From assembly GCA_021740585.1 (NCBI GenBank), contig JAIOZM010000032.1, positions 1 through 42,495 on the forward strand: 42,495 nt of DNA, read 5' to 3'. Numbering within the stretch: the first letter of the stretch is position 1; each line of letters starts with the position of its first letter. Below the pieces are notes generated by a model, which saw nothing but the letters and a program-made list of their open reading frames with translations, did no database searches and was not told where the DNA came from. Position numbers and translations under genes: made by a program. The stretch comes from Bacteroidales bacterium (lineage in GTDB: Bacteria; Bacteroidota; Bacteroidia; Bacteroidales; GCA-2748055). Below, one piece after another: positions 36,074 to 42,495 of the stretch.

Positions 36074-36097
36074 TTTATTTTTAACAACATACATTTG
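36066..36097 (+). promoter_or_regulatory. Candidate promoter of tRNA-Trp-secE-nusG
   Basis: TTG (36066-36068, over the tuf stop region), 21 bases, TACATTTG (36090-36097). The -7 is the same word as before rpsU and tRNA-Thr. Transcription would start inside the hairpin at 36098-36120, so promoter and tuf terminator overlap. Confidence 0.5.
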
Positions 36098-36125
36098 GTT
36101 CAGGCATTTTATGCCTGAACTTTAT
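36098..36125 (+). terminator. Hairpin after tuf
   Basis: GTTCAGGCAT, loop TTT, ATGCCTGAAC: a perfect 10-bp stem. The tail TTTATGTGTT is only moderately T-rich, so termination may be partial and tuf may read through to tRNA-Trp and secE. Confidence 0.7.
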
Positions 36126-36186
36126 GTGTTTAAGTGCTAGAGAAGTTGCTTTGTCGCTGAATACTTTGGAGATTAAGGCGCAACTT

Positions 36187-36259
36187 ACGGGTGTAGCTCA
36201 GTTGGTAGAGCACTGGTCTCCAAAACCAGGTGTCGGGCGTTCGAGTCGCTCCTCCCGTG
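36187..36259 (+). tRNA. tRNA-Trp (anticodon CCA)
   Basis: Loop TCTCCAAAA region gives anticodon CCA; the anticodon stem is CTGGT/ACCAG; T arm TCGGGCGTTCGAGTCGCTC. The acceptor ACGGGTG/CTCCCGT has a T-T mismatch at the sixth pair. Discriminator G, as expected for Trp. It stands 14 bases before secE, the standard order. Confidence 0.93.
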
Positions 36260-36273
36260 CAAACCTATTCGAA

Positions 36274-36471
36274 ATGAGAAAAATTAAGAATTATATTCAA
36301 GAATCTTTTAACGAACTAATCCATAAAGTAACCTGGCCTACTTGGAAAGAGTTACAAAACAGCGCAGTTGTTGTAATGGTTGCAACTGGTATAATTTCAA
36401 TAATAATCTGGATTATGGACTATGGTTTCCAGAATGCCCTTGGGTTAATTTACGGGTCTTTTGGAGGTTAA
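36274..36471 (+). CDS. secE: Preprotein translocase subunit SecE
   Basis: A 65-residue protein with the SecE signature in the amphipathic helix (FNELIHKVTWPTWKELQNSAVVVM, about 12-35) and one membrane segment (about 36-58). It belongs to the minimal single-segment type and forms SecYEG at the inner membrane. The frame is open from 36124, but that longer form would read through tRNA-Trp, so the ATG at 36274 is the start. nusG starts 9 bases after the stop. Confidence 0.95.
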   Translation: MRKIKNYIQESFNELIHKVTWPTWKELQNSAVVVMVATGIISIIIWIMDYGFQNALGLIYGSFGG

Positions 36472-36480
36472 TCAATCAAA

Positions 36481-37032
36481 ATGAGCGAGATCGATAAGAA
36501 ATGGTTTGTTCTTCGTGCCATTGGTGGTAAGGAGAAAAAAGTAAAGGAATATATTGAAAGTGAAATATCTCGTCTTGGATTGCAAGACTATGTTTCGCAA
36601 GTATTAATTCCTACTGAAAAGGTATATCAAATTCGTAACGGGAAAAAGATTAGTAAGGAAAGAAACTATTTCCCTGGTTATGTGCTGATTGAAGCCGTAT
36701 TAGTAGGCGAAATCCCCCACATATTAAGAAATATTCCTAATGTTATAGGATTCCTTGGTTCAAAAGGTGAAGAAGAAGCTACCCCTTTACGTCAAAGTGA
36801 AGTATATCGTATTTTAGGAAAGGTAGATGAATTAGCCGCAACAGATGAGGAGATAAATGTTCCGTTTTTTGTTGGTGAAACCGTGAAAGTGGTCGATGGA
36901 CCTTTTAATAGCTTTACCGGAGTTATTGAAGAGGTTAATGAGGAGAAAAAGAAACTTAAAGTTATGGTGAAAATTTTCGGAAGAAAAACACCTCTCGAAT
37001 TAAGTTTTATGCAAGTGGAAAAAGAAAGTTAA
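36481..37032 (+). CDS. nusG: Transcription termination/antitermination factor NusG
   Basis: A 183-residue protein. The N-terminal NGN domain (about 5-110: [42 protein letters not shown]) binds RNA polymerase. The C-terminal KOW domain (about 130-183: [46 protein letters not shown]) contacts Rho or ribosomal protein S10. It is the standard-length form, not a LoaP/UpxY specialised paralogue, as its position between secE and rplK shows. Confidence 0.97.
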   Translation: MSEIDKKWFVLRAIGGKEKKVKEYIESEISRLGLQDYVSQVLIPTEKVYQIRNGKKISKERNYFPGYVLIEAVLVGEIPHILRNIPNVIGFLGSKGEEEATPLRQSEVYRILGKVDELAATDEEINVPFFVGETVKVVDGPFNSFTGVIEEVNEEKKKLKVMVKIFGRKTPLELSFMQVEKES

Positions 37033-37046
37033 ATTATTTAAAAATA

Positions 37047-37108
37047 TTCAATCCCAATAATATATATCCCCTTAATGCTTCCTATATATTATAAGAAGTT
37101 GGATTGAA
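37047..37108 (+). promoter_or_regulatory. Structured mRNA leader in the nusG-rplK spacer
   Basis: TTCAATCC (37047-37054) pairs with GGATTGAA (37101-37108), AA (37056-37057) with TT (37099-37100), and TAATATATA (37058-37066) with TATATATTA (37083-37091). A one-base 5' side and a seven-base 3' side (TAAGAAG) form an asymmetric internal loop, and there is a 16-base apical loop. Ribosomal protein L1 represses rplKA by binding a leader hairpin with an asymmetric internal loop in other bacteria. This element stands 30 bases before rplK, so the same role is likely but unproven. Confidence 0.6.
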
Positions 37109-37138
37109 AACCGGAAATCTGAAAAACAAATGTAAATC

Positions 37139-37582
37139 ATGGCAAAAGAAGTACTCGGCTTGATAAAATTGCAGATTCGTGGCGGAGCCGCCAACCCATC
37201 CCCTCCAGTAGGACCGGCCTTGGGTTCAAAAGGCGTTAACATCATGGACTTTTGTAAACAATTCAATGCCAAAACACAAGAACAGGCAGGTAAATTATTA
37301 CCTGTTATTATTACTGTTTACGGTGATAAGTCATTTGATTTTATTGTTAAAACTCCGCCGGTTGCGGTTCAGTTGCTGGAATTAGCTAAACTAAAGTCAG
37401 GGTCAGCTGAATCAAATCGTGTAAAAGTAGCCTCCATTACCTGGGAACAGGTTAAGGGAATAGCTACGGCGAAAATGGTTGACATGAATTGCTTTACATT
37501 AGATTCAGCAATGAAGATGGTAGCCGGAACTGCAAGGAGTATGGGAATTGACGTTAAAGGTGCATTCCCTTCAAACAATTAA
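37139..37582 (+). CDS. rplK: 50S ribosomal protein L11
   Basis: A 147-residue protein. [40 protein letters not shown] (about 6-45) is the conserved N-terminal domain with the proline-rich helix that thiostrepton-type drugs contact. The C-terminal RNA-binding domain follows (about 70-143). L11 forms the GTPase-associated centre with L10 and L7/L12. rplA begins 12 bases after its stop. Confidence 0.98.
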   Translation: MAKEVLGLIKLQIRGGAANPSPPVGPALGSKGVNIMDFCKQFNAKTQEQAGKLLPVIITVYGDKSFDFIVKTPPVAVQLLELAKLKSGSAESNRVKVASITWEQVKGIATAKMVDMNCFTLDSAMKMVAGTARSMGIDVKGAFPSNN

Positions 37583-37594
37583 CAAATTAGTACG

Positions 37595-38296
37595 ATGACT
37601 AAATTAACAAAAAACAGGAAGTCAGCTATAGAGAAACTGGAACTAGGCAAGGTTTACACTCTGAGAGAAGCTTCTTCTTTGGTAAAAGAAATAACAAGCA
37701 CAAAATTTGATTCATCAGTGGATCTCAATATCAGGCTTGGAGTTGACCCAAGGAAGGCTAACCAGATGGTACGTGGTGTTGTAACATTACCTCACGGAAC
37801 AGGTAAACAGGTTAAGGTTCTTGTTTTATGCACTCCAGATAAAGAAGAGGAGGCAAAAGCAGCAGGAGCTGATTATGTTGGATTGGACGACTATATTAAA
37901 AAGATCGAAGATGGTTGGACCGATATCGACGTAATTATTACTATGCCCTCAGTTATGGGTAAAGTTGGTAAACTTGGTAGGGTTTTAGGACCCAGAGGCC
38001 TTATGCCAAACCCAAAAAGTGGGACAGTTTCTATGGAAGTTGGAAAAGCAGTTACAGATGTGAAAATGGGAAAGATTGATTTCAAAGTAGATAAATTTGG
38101 AATCATTCATGCTGCCATTGGCAAAGTATCTTTTAGTCCTGAACAAATAACGGATAATGCGAAGGAGCTTATAGCTACAATTGTAAAGCTTAAGCCTACT
38201 TCTGCAAAAGGTACCTACCTAAAAAGCATCTATATGTCCAGTACAATGAGTCCTGGTATCAAAATAGATACTAAAGCAATTGACGATAAATTTTAA
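37595..38296 (+). CDS. rplA: 50S ribosomal protein L1
   Basis: A 233-residue protein with the L1 two-domain fold: [34 protein letters not shown] (about 34-67), [29 protein letters not shown] (about 117-145) and the return to domain I ([19 protein letters not shown]). L1 forms the mobile stalk near the E site and is the usual translational repressor of rplKA, possibly through the spacer hairpin at 37047-37108. Confidence 0.98.
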   Translation: MTKLTKNRKSAIEKLELGKVYTLREASSLVKEITSTKFDSSVDLNIRLGVDPRKANQMVRGVVTLPHGTGKQVKVLVLCTPDKEEEAKAAGADYVGLDDYIKKIEDGWTDIDVIITMPSVMGKVGKLGRVLGPRGLMPNPKSGTVSMEVGKAVTDVKMGKIDFKVDKFGIIHAAIGKVSFSPEQITDNAKELIATIVKLKPTSAKGTYLKSIYMSSTMSPGIKIDTKAIDDKF

Positions 38297-38318
38297 CTAA
38301 AGCGCAAATCTCAGAATT

Positions 38319-38843
38319 ATGAGAAGAGAAGAAAAGGATTCCATAATAGATGGACTGCAGCAACAACTAACTGAATCAAATCATTTTTACCTGGCAGATA
38401 TCTCCGGCTTAAATGCCGAAGACACATCTTCACTACGTAGAAAATGCTTTGAGCAGGATATTAAATTGCTCGTGGTAAAGAATACACTCCTTAGAAAAGC
38501 GCTGGAAAAAGTGGAAGGTGATTACGAACCATTATACGATATACTAGTAGATTCAACCTCAGTTATGTTTTGTGAAACAGGAAATACTCCTGCTAAACTT
38601 ATTAAAGAGTTTAGAAGGAAAAATGATAAGCCTGTGCTCAAAGGAGCTTTCGTTGAACAGTCTATCTATCTTGGCGACAATCAGCTGGATATACTTGCCA
38701 GCCTTAAATCTAAGAATGAACTCATAGGAGACGTTCTCTCCTTACTCCAGTCACCAATGAACTCAGTACTTTCCGCACTTGCGTCGAGTGGTAGTAAATT
38801 GGCAGGAGCATTAGAAACATTATCAGAAAAACAAGAATTGTAA
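38319..38843 (+). CDS. rplJ: 50S ribosomal protein L10
   Basis: A 174-residue protein (MRREEKDSIIDGLQQQLTESNHFYLADISGLNAEDTSSLRRKCFEQDIKLLVVKNTLLRKAL) with the L10 N-terminal rRNA-binding domain and a C-terminal helix that carries L7/L12 dimers. The spacer after rplA is only 22 bases, so there is no room for the long L10 leader of E. coli; if autoregulation exists it must be arranged differently. Confidence 0.97.
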   Translation: MRREEKDSIIDGLQQQLTESNHFYLADISGLNAEDTSSLRRKCFEQDIKLLVVKNTLLRKALEKVEGDYEPLYDILVDSTSVMFCETGNTPAKLIKEFRRKNDKPVLKGAFVEQSIYLGDNQLDILASLKSKNELIGDVLSLLQSPMNSVLSALASSGSKLAGALETLSEKQEL

Positions 38844-38867
38844 CAAACTTTATTAAATTAAATAAAA

Positions 38868-39245
38868 ATGGCAGACGTTAAAGTACTCGCAGATCAGTTA
38901 GTAGAATTAACTGTTAAAGAAGTAAATGAATTACTCAGAATACTTAAAGAAGAACATGGTATCGAACCTGCTGCAGCAGCAGTAGCAGTAGCAGCTCCGG
39001 CAGCTGGTGGAGATGGCCCCGCTGCAGAAGAGAAAAACTCTTTTGATGTTATTCTTACCGCCCCAGGTGGAGCTAAACTTCAGATTGTGAAATTGGTTAA
39101 AGAACTAACCGGATTAGGTCTGAAAGAAGCAAAAGCTGTTGTTGATTCCGCACCTGCACCTGTAAAAGAAGGTGTAACTAAGGATGAAGCTGAATCTCTC
39201 AAAAAGCAATTAGAAGAAGCAGGAGCTGAGGTTGAACTTAAGTAA
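38868..39245 (+). CDS. rplL: 50S ribosomal protein L7/L12
   Basis: A 125-residue acidic protein: N-terminal dimerisation helices (about 1-33), an Ala/Gly-rich hinge ([22 protein letters not shown], about 35-56) and a globular C-terminal domain ([38 protein letters not shown]) that recruits translation factors. It follows rplJ by 24 bases. Confidence 0.98.
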   Translation: MADVKVLADQLVELTVKEVNELLRILKEEHGIEPAAAAVAVAAPAAGGDGPAAEEKNSFDVILTAPGGAKLQIVKLVKELTGLGLKEAKAVVDSAPAPVKEGVTKDEAESLKKQLEEAGAEVELK

Positions 39246-39265
39246 TTCAACACATAATTCTATAT

Positions 39266-39319
39266 AGGCTTTAGGATTTTTTCCCCTTTTTTAAGGGAGA
39301 AAAAAACCTAAGGCTTTTT
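39266..39319 (+). terminator. rplL-rpoB attenuator hairpin
   Basis: AGGCTTTAGG (39266-39275) pairs with CCTAAGGCTT (39307-39316) through one G-U pair. An inner stem of TTTTTTCCCCTT and AAGGGAGAAAAA follows, giving a hairpin of about 50 bases, and a T5 tract (39315-39319) follows. It lies 20 bases after rplL and 41 bases before rpoB. A partial terminator here would lower rpoBC relative to the ribosomal protein genes, as known in E. coli. Confidence 0.78.
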
Positions 39320-39360
39320 GCTATTTTATTGTTTTAGGTTCAAATAATCCCATATTTTAA

Positions 39361-42300
39361 ATGTCAATAGAGAACACCACCCAGAGAATTAGTTTTACTC
39401 GAAATAGAAATCAGCTTCAATATCCTGACTTTCTAGAGGTTCAGCTTAAATCTTTCAGAGAGTTTTTCCAACTGGAAACAACTCCGGAAAATAGAAGAAA
39501 TGAGGGTCTCTATCAGGTTTTCCAGGATAACTTCCCTATTTCTGATACCAGAAATAATTTTGTACTGGAATTTCTTGATTATTATGTCGATCCTCCACGT
39601 TATTCAATTGAGGAGTGTATTGAAAGAGGTCTCACTTTTAGTGTGCCCCTGAAGGCAAAATTGAAACTGTATTGCACAGATCCTGATCATGAGGATTTCG
39701 ATACTGTTATACAGGACGTATACCTTGGAACTATTCCCTATATGACAAATAGGGGCGTGTTTATTATTAATGGTGCTGAAAGAGTCGTTGTTTCTCAGTT
39801 ACACCGGTCCCCTGGTGTATTCTTCGGACAAAGTCTTCATGCCAATGGCACTAAATTATATTCCGCCAGAATTATACCTTTCAAAGGATCATGGATCGAG
39901 TTTGCTACAGACATAAACAATGTCATGTACGCATATATCGATAGAAAAAAGAAATTACCGGTTACCACACTTTTAAGGGCAATAGGATTCGAAAGTGATA
40001 AAGATGTACTCGAAATCTTCGATCTTGCCGAAGAAGTAAAAGTTTCTAAAACCGGATTGAAAAAAGTTTTGGGTAGAAAACTTGCTGCTCGCGTATTGAA
40101 AACATGGATCGAAGATTTTGTGGATGAAGATACCGGTGAAGTTGTTTCGATTGAAAGAAATGAAGTTATCATTGAGAGAGAAACTGCCATCGAAAATGAG
40201 CATATCGATCAAATCGTTGACTCCGGAACTAAAACCATTTTACTCCATAAGGATGCTCAAAGTATTATCGATTTTGCTATTATCTACAATACTCTGCAAA
40301 AAGACCCTTGTAACTCTGAAAAAGAAGCTGTTCTTCATATCTACAGGCAATTAAGGAACTCTGAGCCACCTGATGAAGCTACTGCCAGAGATGTAATCGA
40401 TAAACTATTCTTTTCCGATAAACGATACGACCTCGGAGAAGTAGGACGTTACAGATTAAATAAAAAATTAGGGCTGAATACCGATTCCGATAAAAAAGTT
40501 TTAACCAAAGAAGACATCATCGAGATTATCAAATATCTCATCCAGCTGATCAACTCAAAAACTGATGTTGATGATATCGATCATCTTAGCAACAGAAGGG
40601 TTAGAACCGTTGGAGAACAATTGATGAATCAATTTAGTGTGGGTCTTGCCAGAATGGCCAGAACCATCAGAGAAAGAATGAATGTTAGAGATAATGAGGT
40701 TTTTACTCCAATTGATCTGATCAATTCAAAAACTTTATCATCGGTTATCAATTCATTTTTCGGTACCAATCAGCTCTCTCAGTTTATGGATCAGACGAAT
40801 CCATTGGCTGAAATGACTCATAAACGCAGAATGTCTGCACTCGGACCAGGTGGTCTTTCTCGTGAAAGAGCCGGATTCGAAGTAAGAGACGTACACTATA
40901 CTCATTATGGAAGACTTTGTCCTATTGAAACTCCTGAAGGACCAAATATCGGACTTATCTCTTCTCTTTGTGTATATGCCAAAATAAATAATTTGGGCTT
41001 CATTGAAACCCCTTATAGAAAAGTTGAATCAGGTAAAGTTGACCTAAGTAATGGTGGAATCATTTATCTGAGTGCAGAAGAAGAAGAAGCCCGTATCATT
41101 GCACAGGCAAATGCTCCTCTGAAAGAAAGTGGAGAATTTGTTAATCAAAAGGTTAAAGCAAGGTTTAATGGCGACTTCCCTCTGGCCGATCAAAGTGGAG
41201 TAGATTTAATGGACGTTGCTCCAAACCAGATTGCTTCCATTGCAGCTTCATTAATTCCATTCCTTGAGAATGATGATGCCAACCGGGCGCTTATGGGATC
41301 AAACATGATGCGTCAGGCGGTTCCATTAATTAGTCCTCAGGCTCCGGTTGTTGGAACCGGGATCGAACCACTTGTGGCAAAAGATTCCAGATTGCAGGTT
41401 GTAGCCGAAGGAGTTGGTGTTGTTGAATTTGTGGATGCAAACGAGATTCTGATTAGATACGAAAGGACAGAGGATGAAAAATTTGTAAGTTTTGATGATG
41501 ATTTAAAAAGGTATAAATTACCTAAATTCAGAAAAACAAACCAAAGTACTTGTGTAAACCTGAATCCTATTGTCCTTAAAGGTCAAAAAGTTAAAGAAGG
41601 AGATATTCTTACTGAAGGGTATGCAACCCAAAATGGCGAGTTAGCATTGGGCCGTAACCTTAAAGTGGCATTTATGCCCTGGAAAGGATATAACTTTGAG
41701 GATGCTATCGTAATATCTGAAAACCTCGTTAAAAATGATGTGTTTACATCCATACATATCGACGAGTATGTTCTGGAAGTCCGGGACACTAAGCGTGGAC
41801 TGGAAGAACTAACATCTGATATTCCTAATGTTAGCGAAGAGGCTACCAAGAATTTAGATGAAAACGGACTTATACGAATCGGTGCTGAAATTAAACCTGG
41901 TGATATATTAATAGGTAAGATTACTCCTAAAGGGGAATCAGATCCCTCACCGGAAGAAAAACTTCTTAGAGCAATATTTGGTGATAAAGCTGGCGATGTA
42001 AAGGATGCTTCCCTGAAAGCCGGACCATCACTATTTGGCGTTGTAATAAATAAAAAGTTGTTTTCACGCTCTATAAAGGATCGTAAATCGAAATCTGGTA
42101 CCAAACCAATTCTTGATAAAATTGAAGAAGAATTTAATCGTAAAATTGCAGAACATAAATTGCAACTTATCGATAAACTTTTCGCACTCGTAAATGGAAA
42201 AACTTCGCAGGGAGTTAAAGATTTCCTTAATCAGGACATCATTCCAAAAGGTGTTAAATTTACTCAAAAATTGCTCGCTGACCTCGATTATAATACCGTT

Positions 42301-42495
42301 AATCCTTCAAAATGGACTACCGATAAGGATAAGAATGATATAATACGAGCTCTTCTGAATAACTTCCTTAATAAAGCAAAGGAAATTGAGGGTAATTATC
42401 AGAGGAAGAAATACAATATTACCATTGGAGACGAACTGCCAACGGGTATTATCAGACTGGCAAAAGTTTATGTTGCTAAGAAGAGAAAACTTACC
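39361..42495 (+). CDS. rpoB: RNA polymerase beta subunit (3' end beyond the window)
   Basis: Starts [32 protein letters not shown] and stays open for 1045 codons to the window edge; Bacteroidota RpoB is about 1270 residues, so roughly the last 225 are missing. It forms half of the catalytic cleft. The rifampicin pocket at about 471-492 ([22 protein letters not shown], then [37 protein letters not shown]) has the usual sensitive residues: Asp477, His487 and the Ser of GGLSRERA. There is no change at these sites that would suggest resistance. rpoC is expected just downstream. Confidence 0.97.
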   Translation, partial: MSIENTTQRISFTRNRNQLQYPDFLEVQLKSFREFFQLETTPENRRNEGLYQVFQDNFPISDTRNNFVLEFLDYYVDPPRYSIEECIERGLTFSVPLKAKLKLYCTDPDHEDFDTVIQDVYLGTIPYMTNRGVFIINGAERVVVSQLHRSPGVFFGQSLHANGTKLYSARIIPFKGSWIEFATDINNVMYAYIDRKKKLPVTTLLRAIGFESDKDVLEIFDLAEEVKVSKTGLKKVLGRKLAARVLKTWIEDFVDEDTGEVVSIERNEVIIERETAIENEHIDQIVDSGTKTILLHKDAQSIIDFAIIYNTLQKDPCNSEKEAVLHIYRQLRNSEPPDEATARDVIDKLFFSDKRYDLGEVGRYRLNKKLGLNTDSDKKVLTKEDIIEIIKYLIQLINSKTDVDDIDHLSNRRVRTVGEQLMNQFSVGLARMARTIRERMNVRDNEVFTPIDLINSKTLSSVINSFFGTNQLSQFMDQTNPLAEMTHKRRMSALGPGGLSRERAGFEVRDVHYTHYGRLCPIETPEGPNIGLISSLCVYAKINNLGFIETPYRKVESGKVDLSNGGIIYLSAEEEEARIIAQANAPLKESGEFVNQKVKARFNGDFPLADQSGVDLMDVAPNQIASIAASLIPFLENDDANRALMGSNMMRQAVPLISPQAPVVGTGIEPLVAKDSRLQVVAEGVGVVEFVDANEILIRYERTEDEKFVSFDDDLKRYKLPKFRKTNQSTCVNLNPIVLKGQKVKEGDILTEGYATQNGELALGRNLKVAFMPWKGYNFEDAIVISENLVKNDVFTSIHIDEYVLEVRDTKRGLEELTSDIPNVSEEATKNLDENGLIRIGAEIKPGDILIGKITPKGESDPSPEEKLLRAIFGDKAGDVKDASLKAGPSLFGVVINKKLFSRSIKDRKSKSGTKPILDKIEEEFNRKIAEHKLQLIDKLFALVNGKTSQGVKDFLNQDIIPKGVKFTQKLLADLDYNTVNPSKWTTDKDKNDIIRALLNNFLNKAKEIEGNYQRKKYNITIGDELPTGIIRLAKVYVAKKRKLT

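Noticed and set aside
36124-36273. 115-residue form of SecE
   Set aside because: The extra 50 codons run through tRNA-Trp; SecE homologues of this phylum are about 60-65 residues.
40741-40920. Possible rifampicin-resistance changes in rpoB
   Set aside because: The usual sensitive Gln, Asp, His and Ser residues are all in place; differences such as Thr469-Asn470 and Ala483 lie at positions that vary naturally.

Overview
The window is chromosomal DNA of a low-GC member of the Bacteroidota, probably of the Bacteroidales/Marinilabiliales type. This rests on several features. Promoters carry the Bacteroidota -7 element TAnnTTTG with a TTTG-like -33 element 18-21 bases upstream, and Shine-Dalgarno sites are almost absent. 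A PorT-like type IX secretion gene sits beside menG/ubiE, there is a lipoprotein TamA homologue (TamL type), and rpsU-xerC-hpf is followed by tRNA-tuf-tRNA-Trp-secE-nusG-rplKAJL-rpoB. The genus is not determined. No phage, transposase, CRISPR array or plasmid gene was found. Apart from the tRNA-fragment region, no gene-free stretch exceeds 300 bases.

Layout. Bases 1-147 hold three copies of a 49-bp pyrimidine-rich repeat next to ilvD (minus strand). Upstream of ilvD lies a complete amino-acid attenuator: promoter, a 20-residue Ile/Val/Leu leader peptide, and an antiterminator/terminator. Next come the 4.5S (SRP) RNA gene and a three-gene envelope operon (DUF4199 membrane protein, polyprenyl-type GT2, GT4). 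A tightly coupled minus-strand operon follows: LuxC-like acyl-CoA reductase, pRiA4b ORF-3-like protein, miaA and a Nudix hydrolase. Bases 8-17 kb carry a CPA2 cation/proton antiporter, aconitase, an orphan MacB/FtsX-type permease, a lone SiaC-like phosphoprotein, and the glycolytic genes gap and fba, each with a clear terminator or promoter nearby. Bases 17-22 kb carry envelope biogenesis genes (tamL-like, porT-like), a SpoU rRNA/tRNA methyltransferase and menG. Bases 22-32 kb are accessory metabolism: an SDR, an Ldh-family dehydrogenase, a nitroreductase, a 1105-residue exported Asp-box (BNR) protein, a 42-residue lipoprotein absent from ordinary ORF lists, an outer-membrane barrel candidate, an NSS sodium symporter and an HhH protein.

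Bases 32.2-42.5 kb form the translation/transcription core: rpsU, xerC, hpf, tRNAs Thr(TGT)-Tyr(GTA)-Gly(TCC)-Thr(GGT), tuf, tRNA-Trp(CCA), secE, nusG, rplK, rplA, rplJ, rplL, and rpoB, which runs off the window end. The most unusual sequence is in the tRNA cluster. The intact tRNA-Tyr is preceded by two identical 98-bp units that each hold a 5' half of tRNA-Tyr with the anticodon replaced by a hairpin. It is followed by a second 3' half interrupted in the T loop. The intact tRNA-Gly is likewise followed by a second 3' half interrupted in the T arm by hairpin-forming DNA. Structured RNA candidates also lie in the nusG-rplK and rplL-rpoB spacers. I see no clearly new multi-gene system; the tRNA-fragment mosaic and the ilv attenuator are the observations most worth following up.
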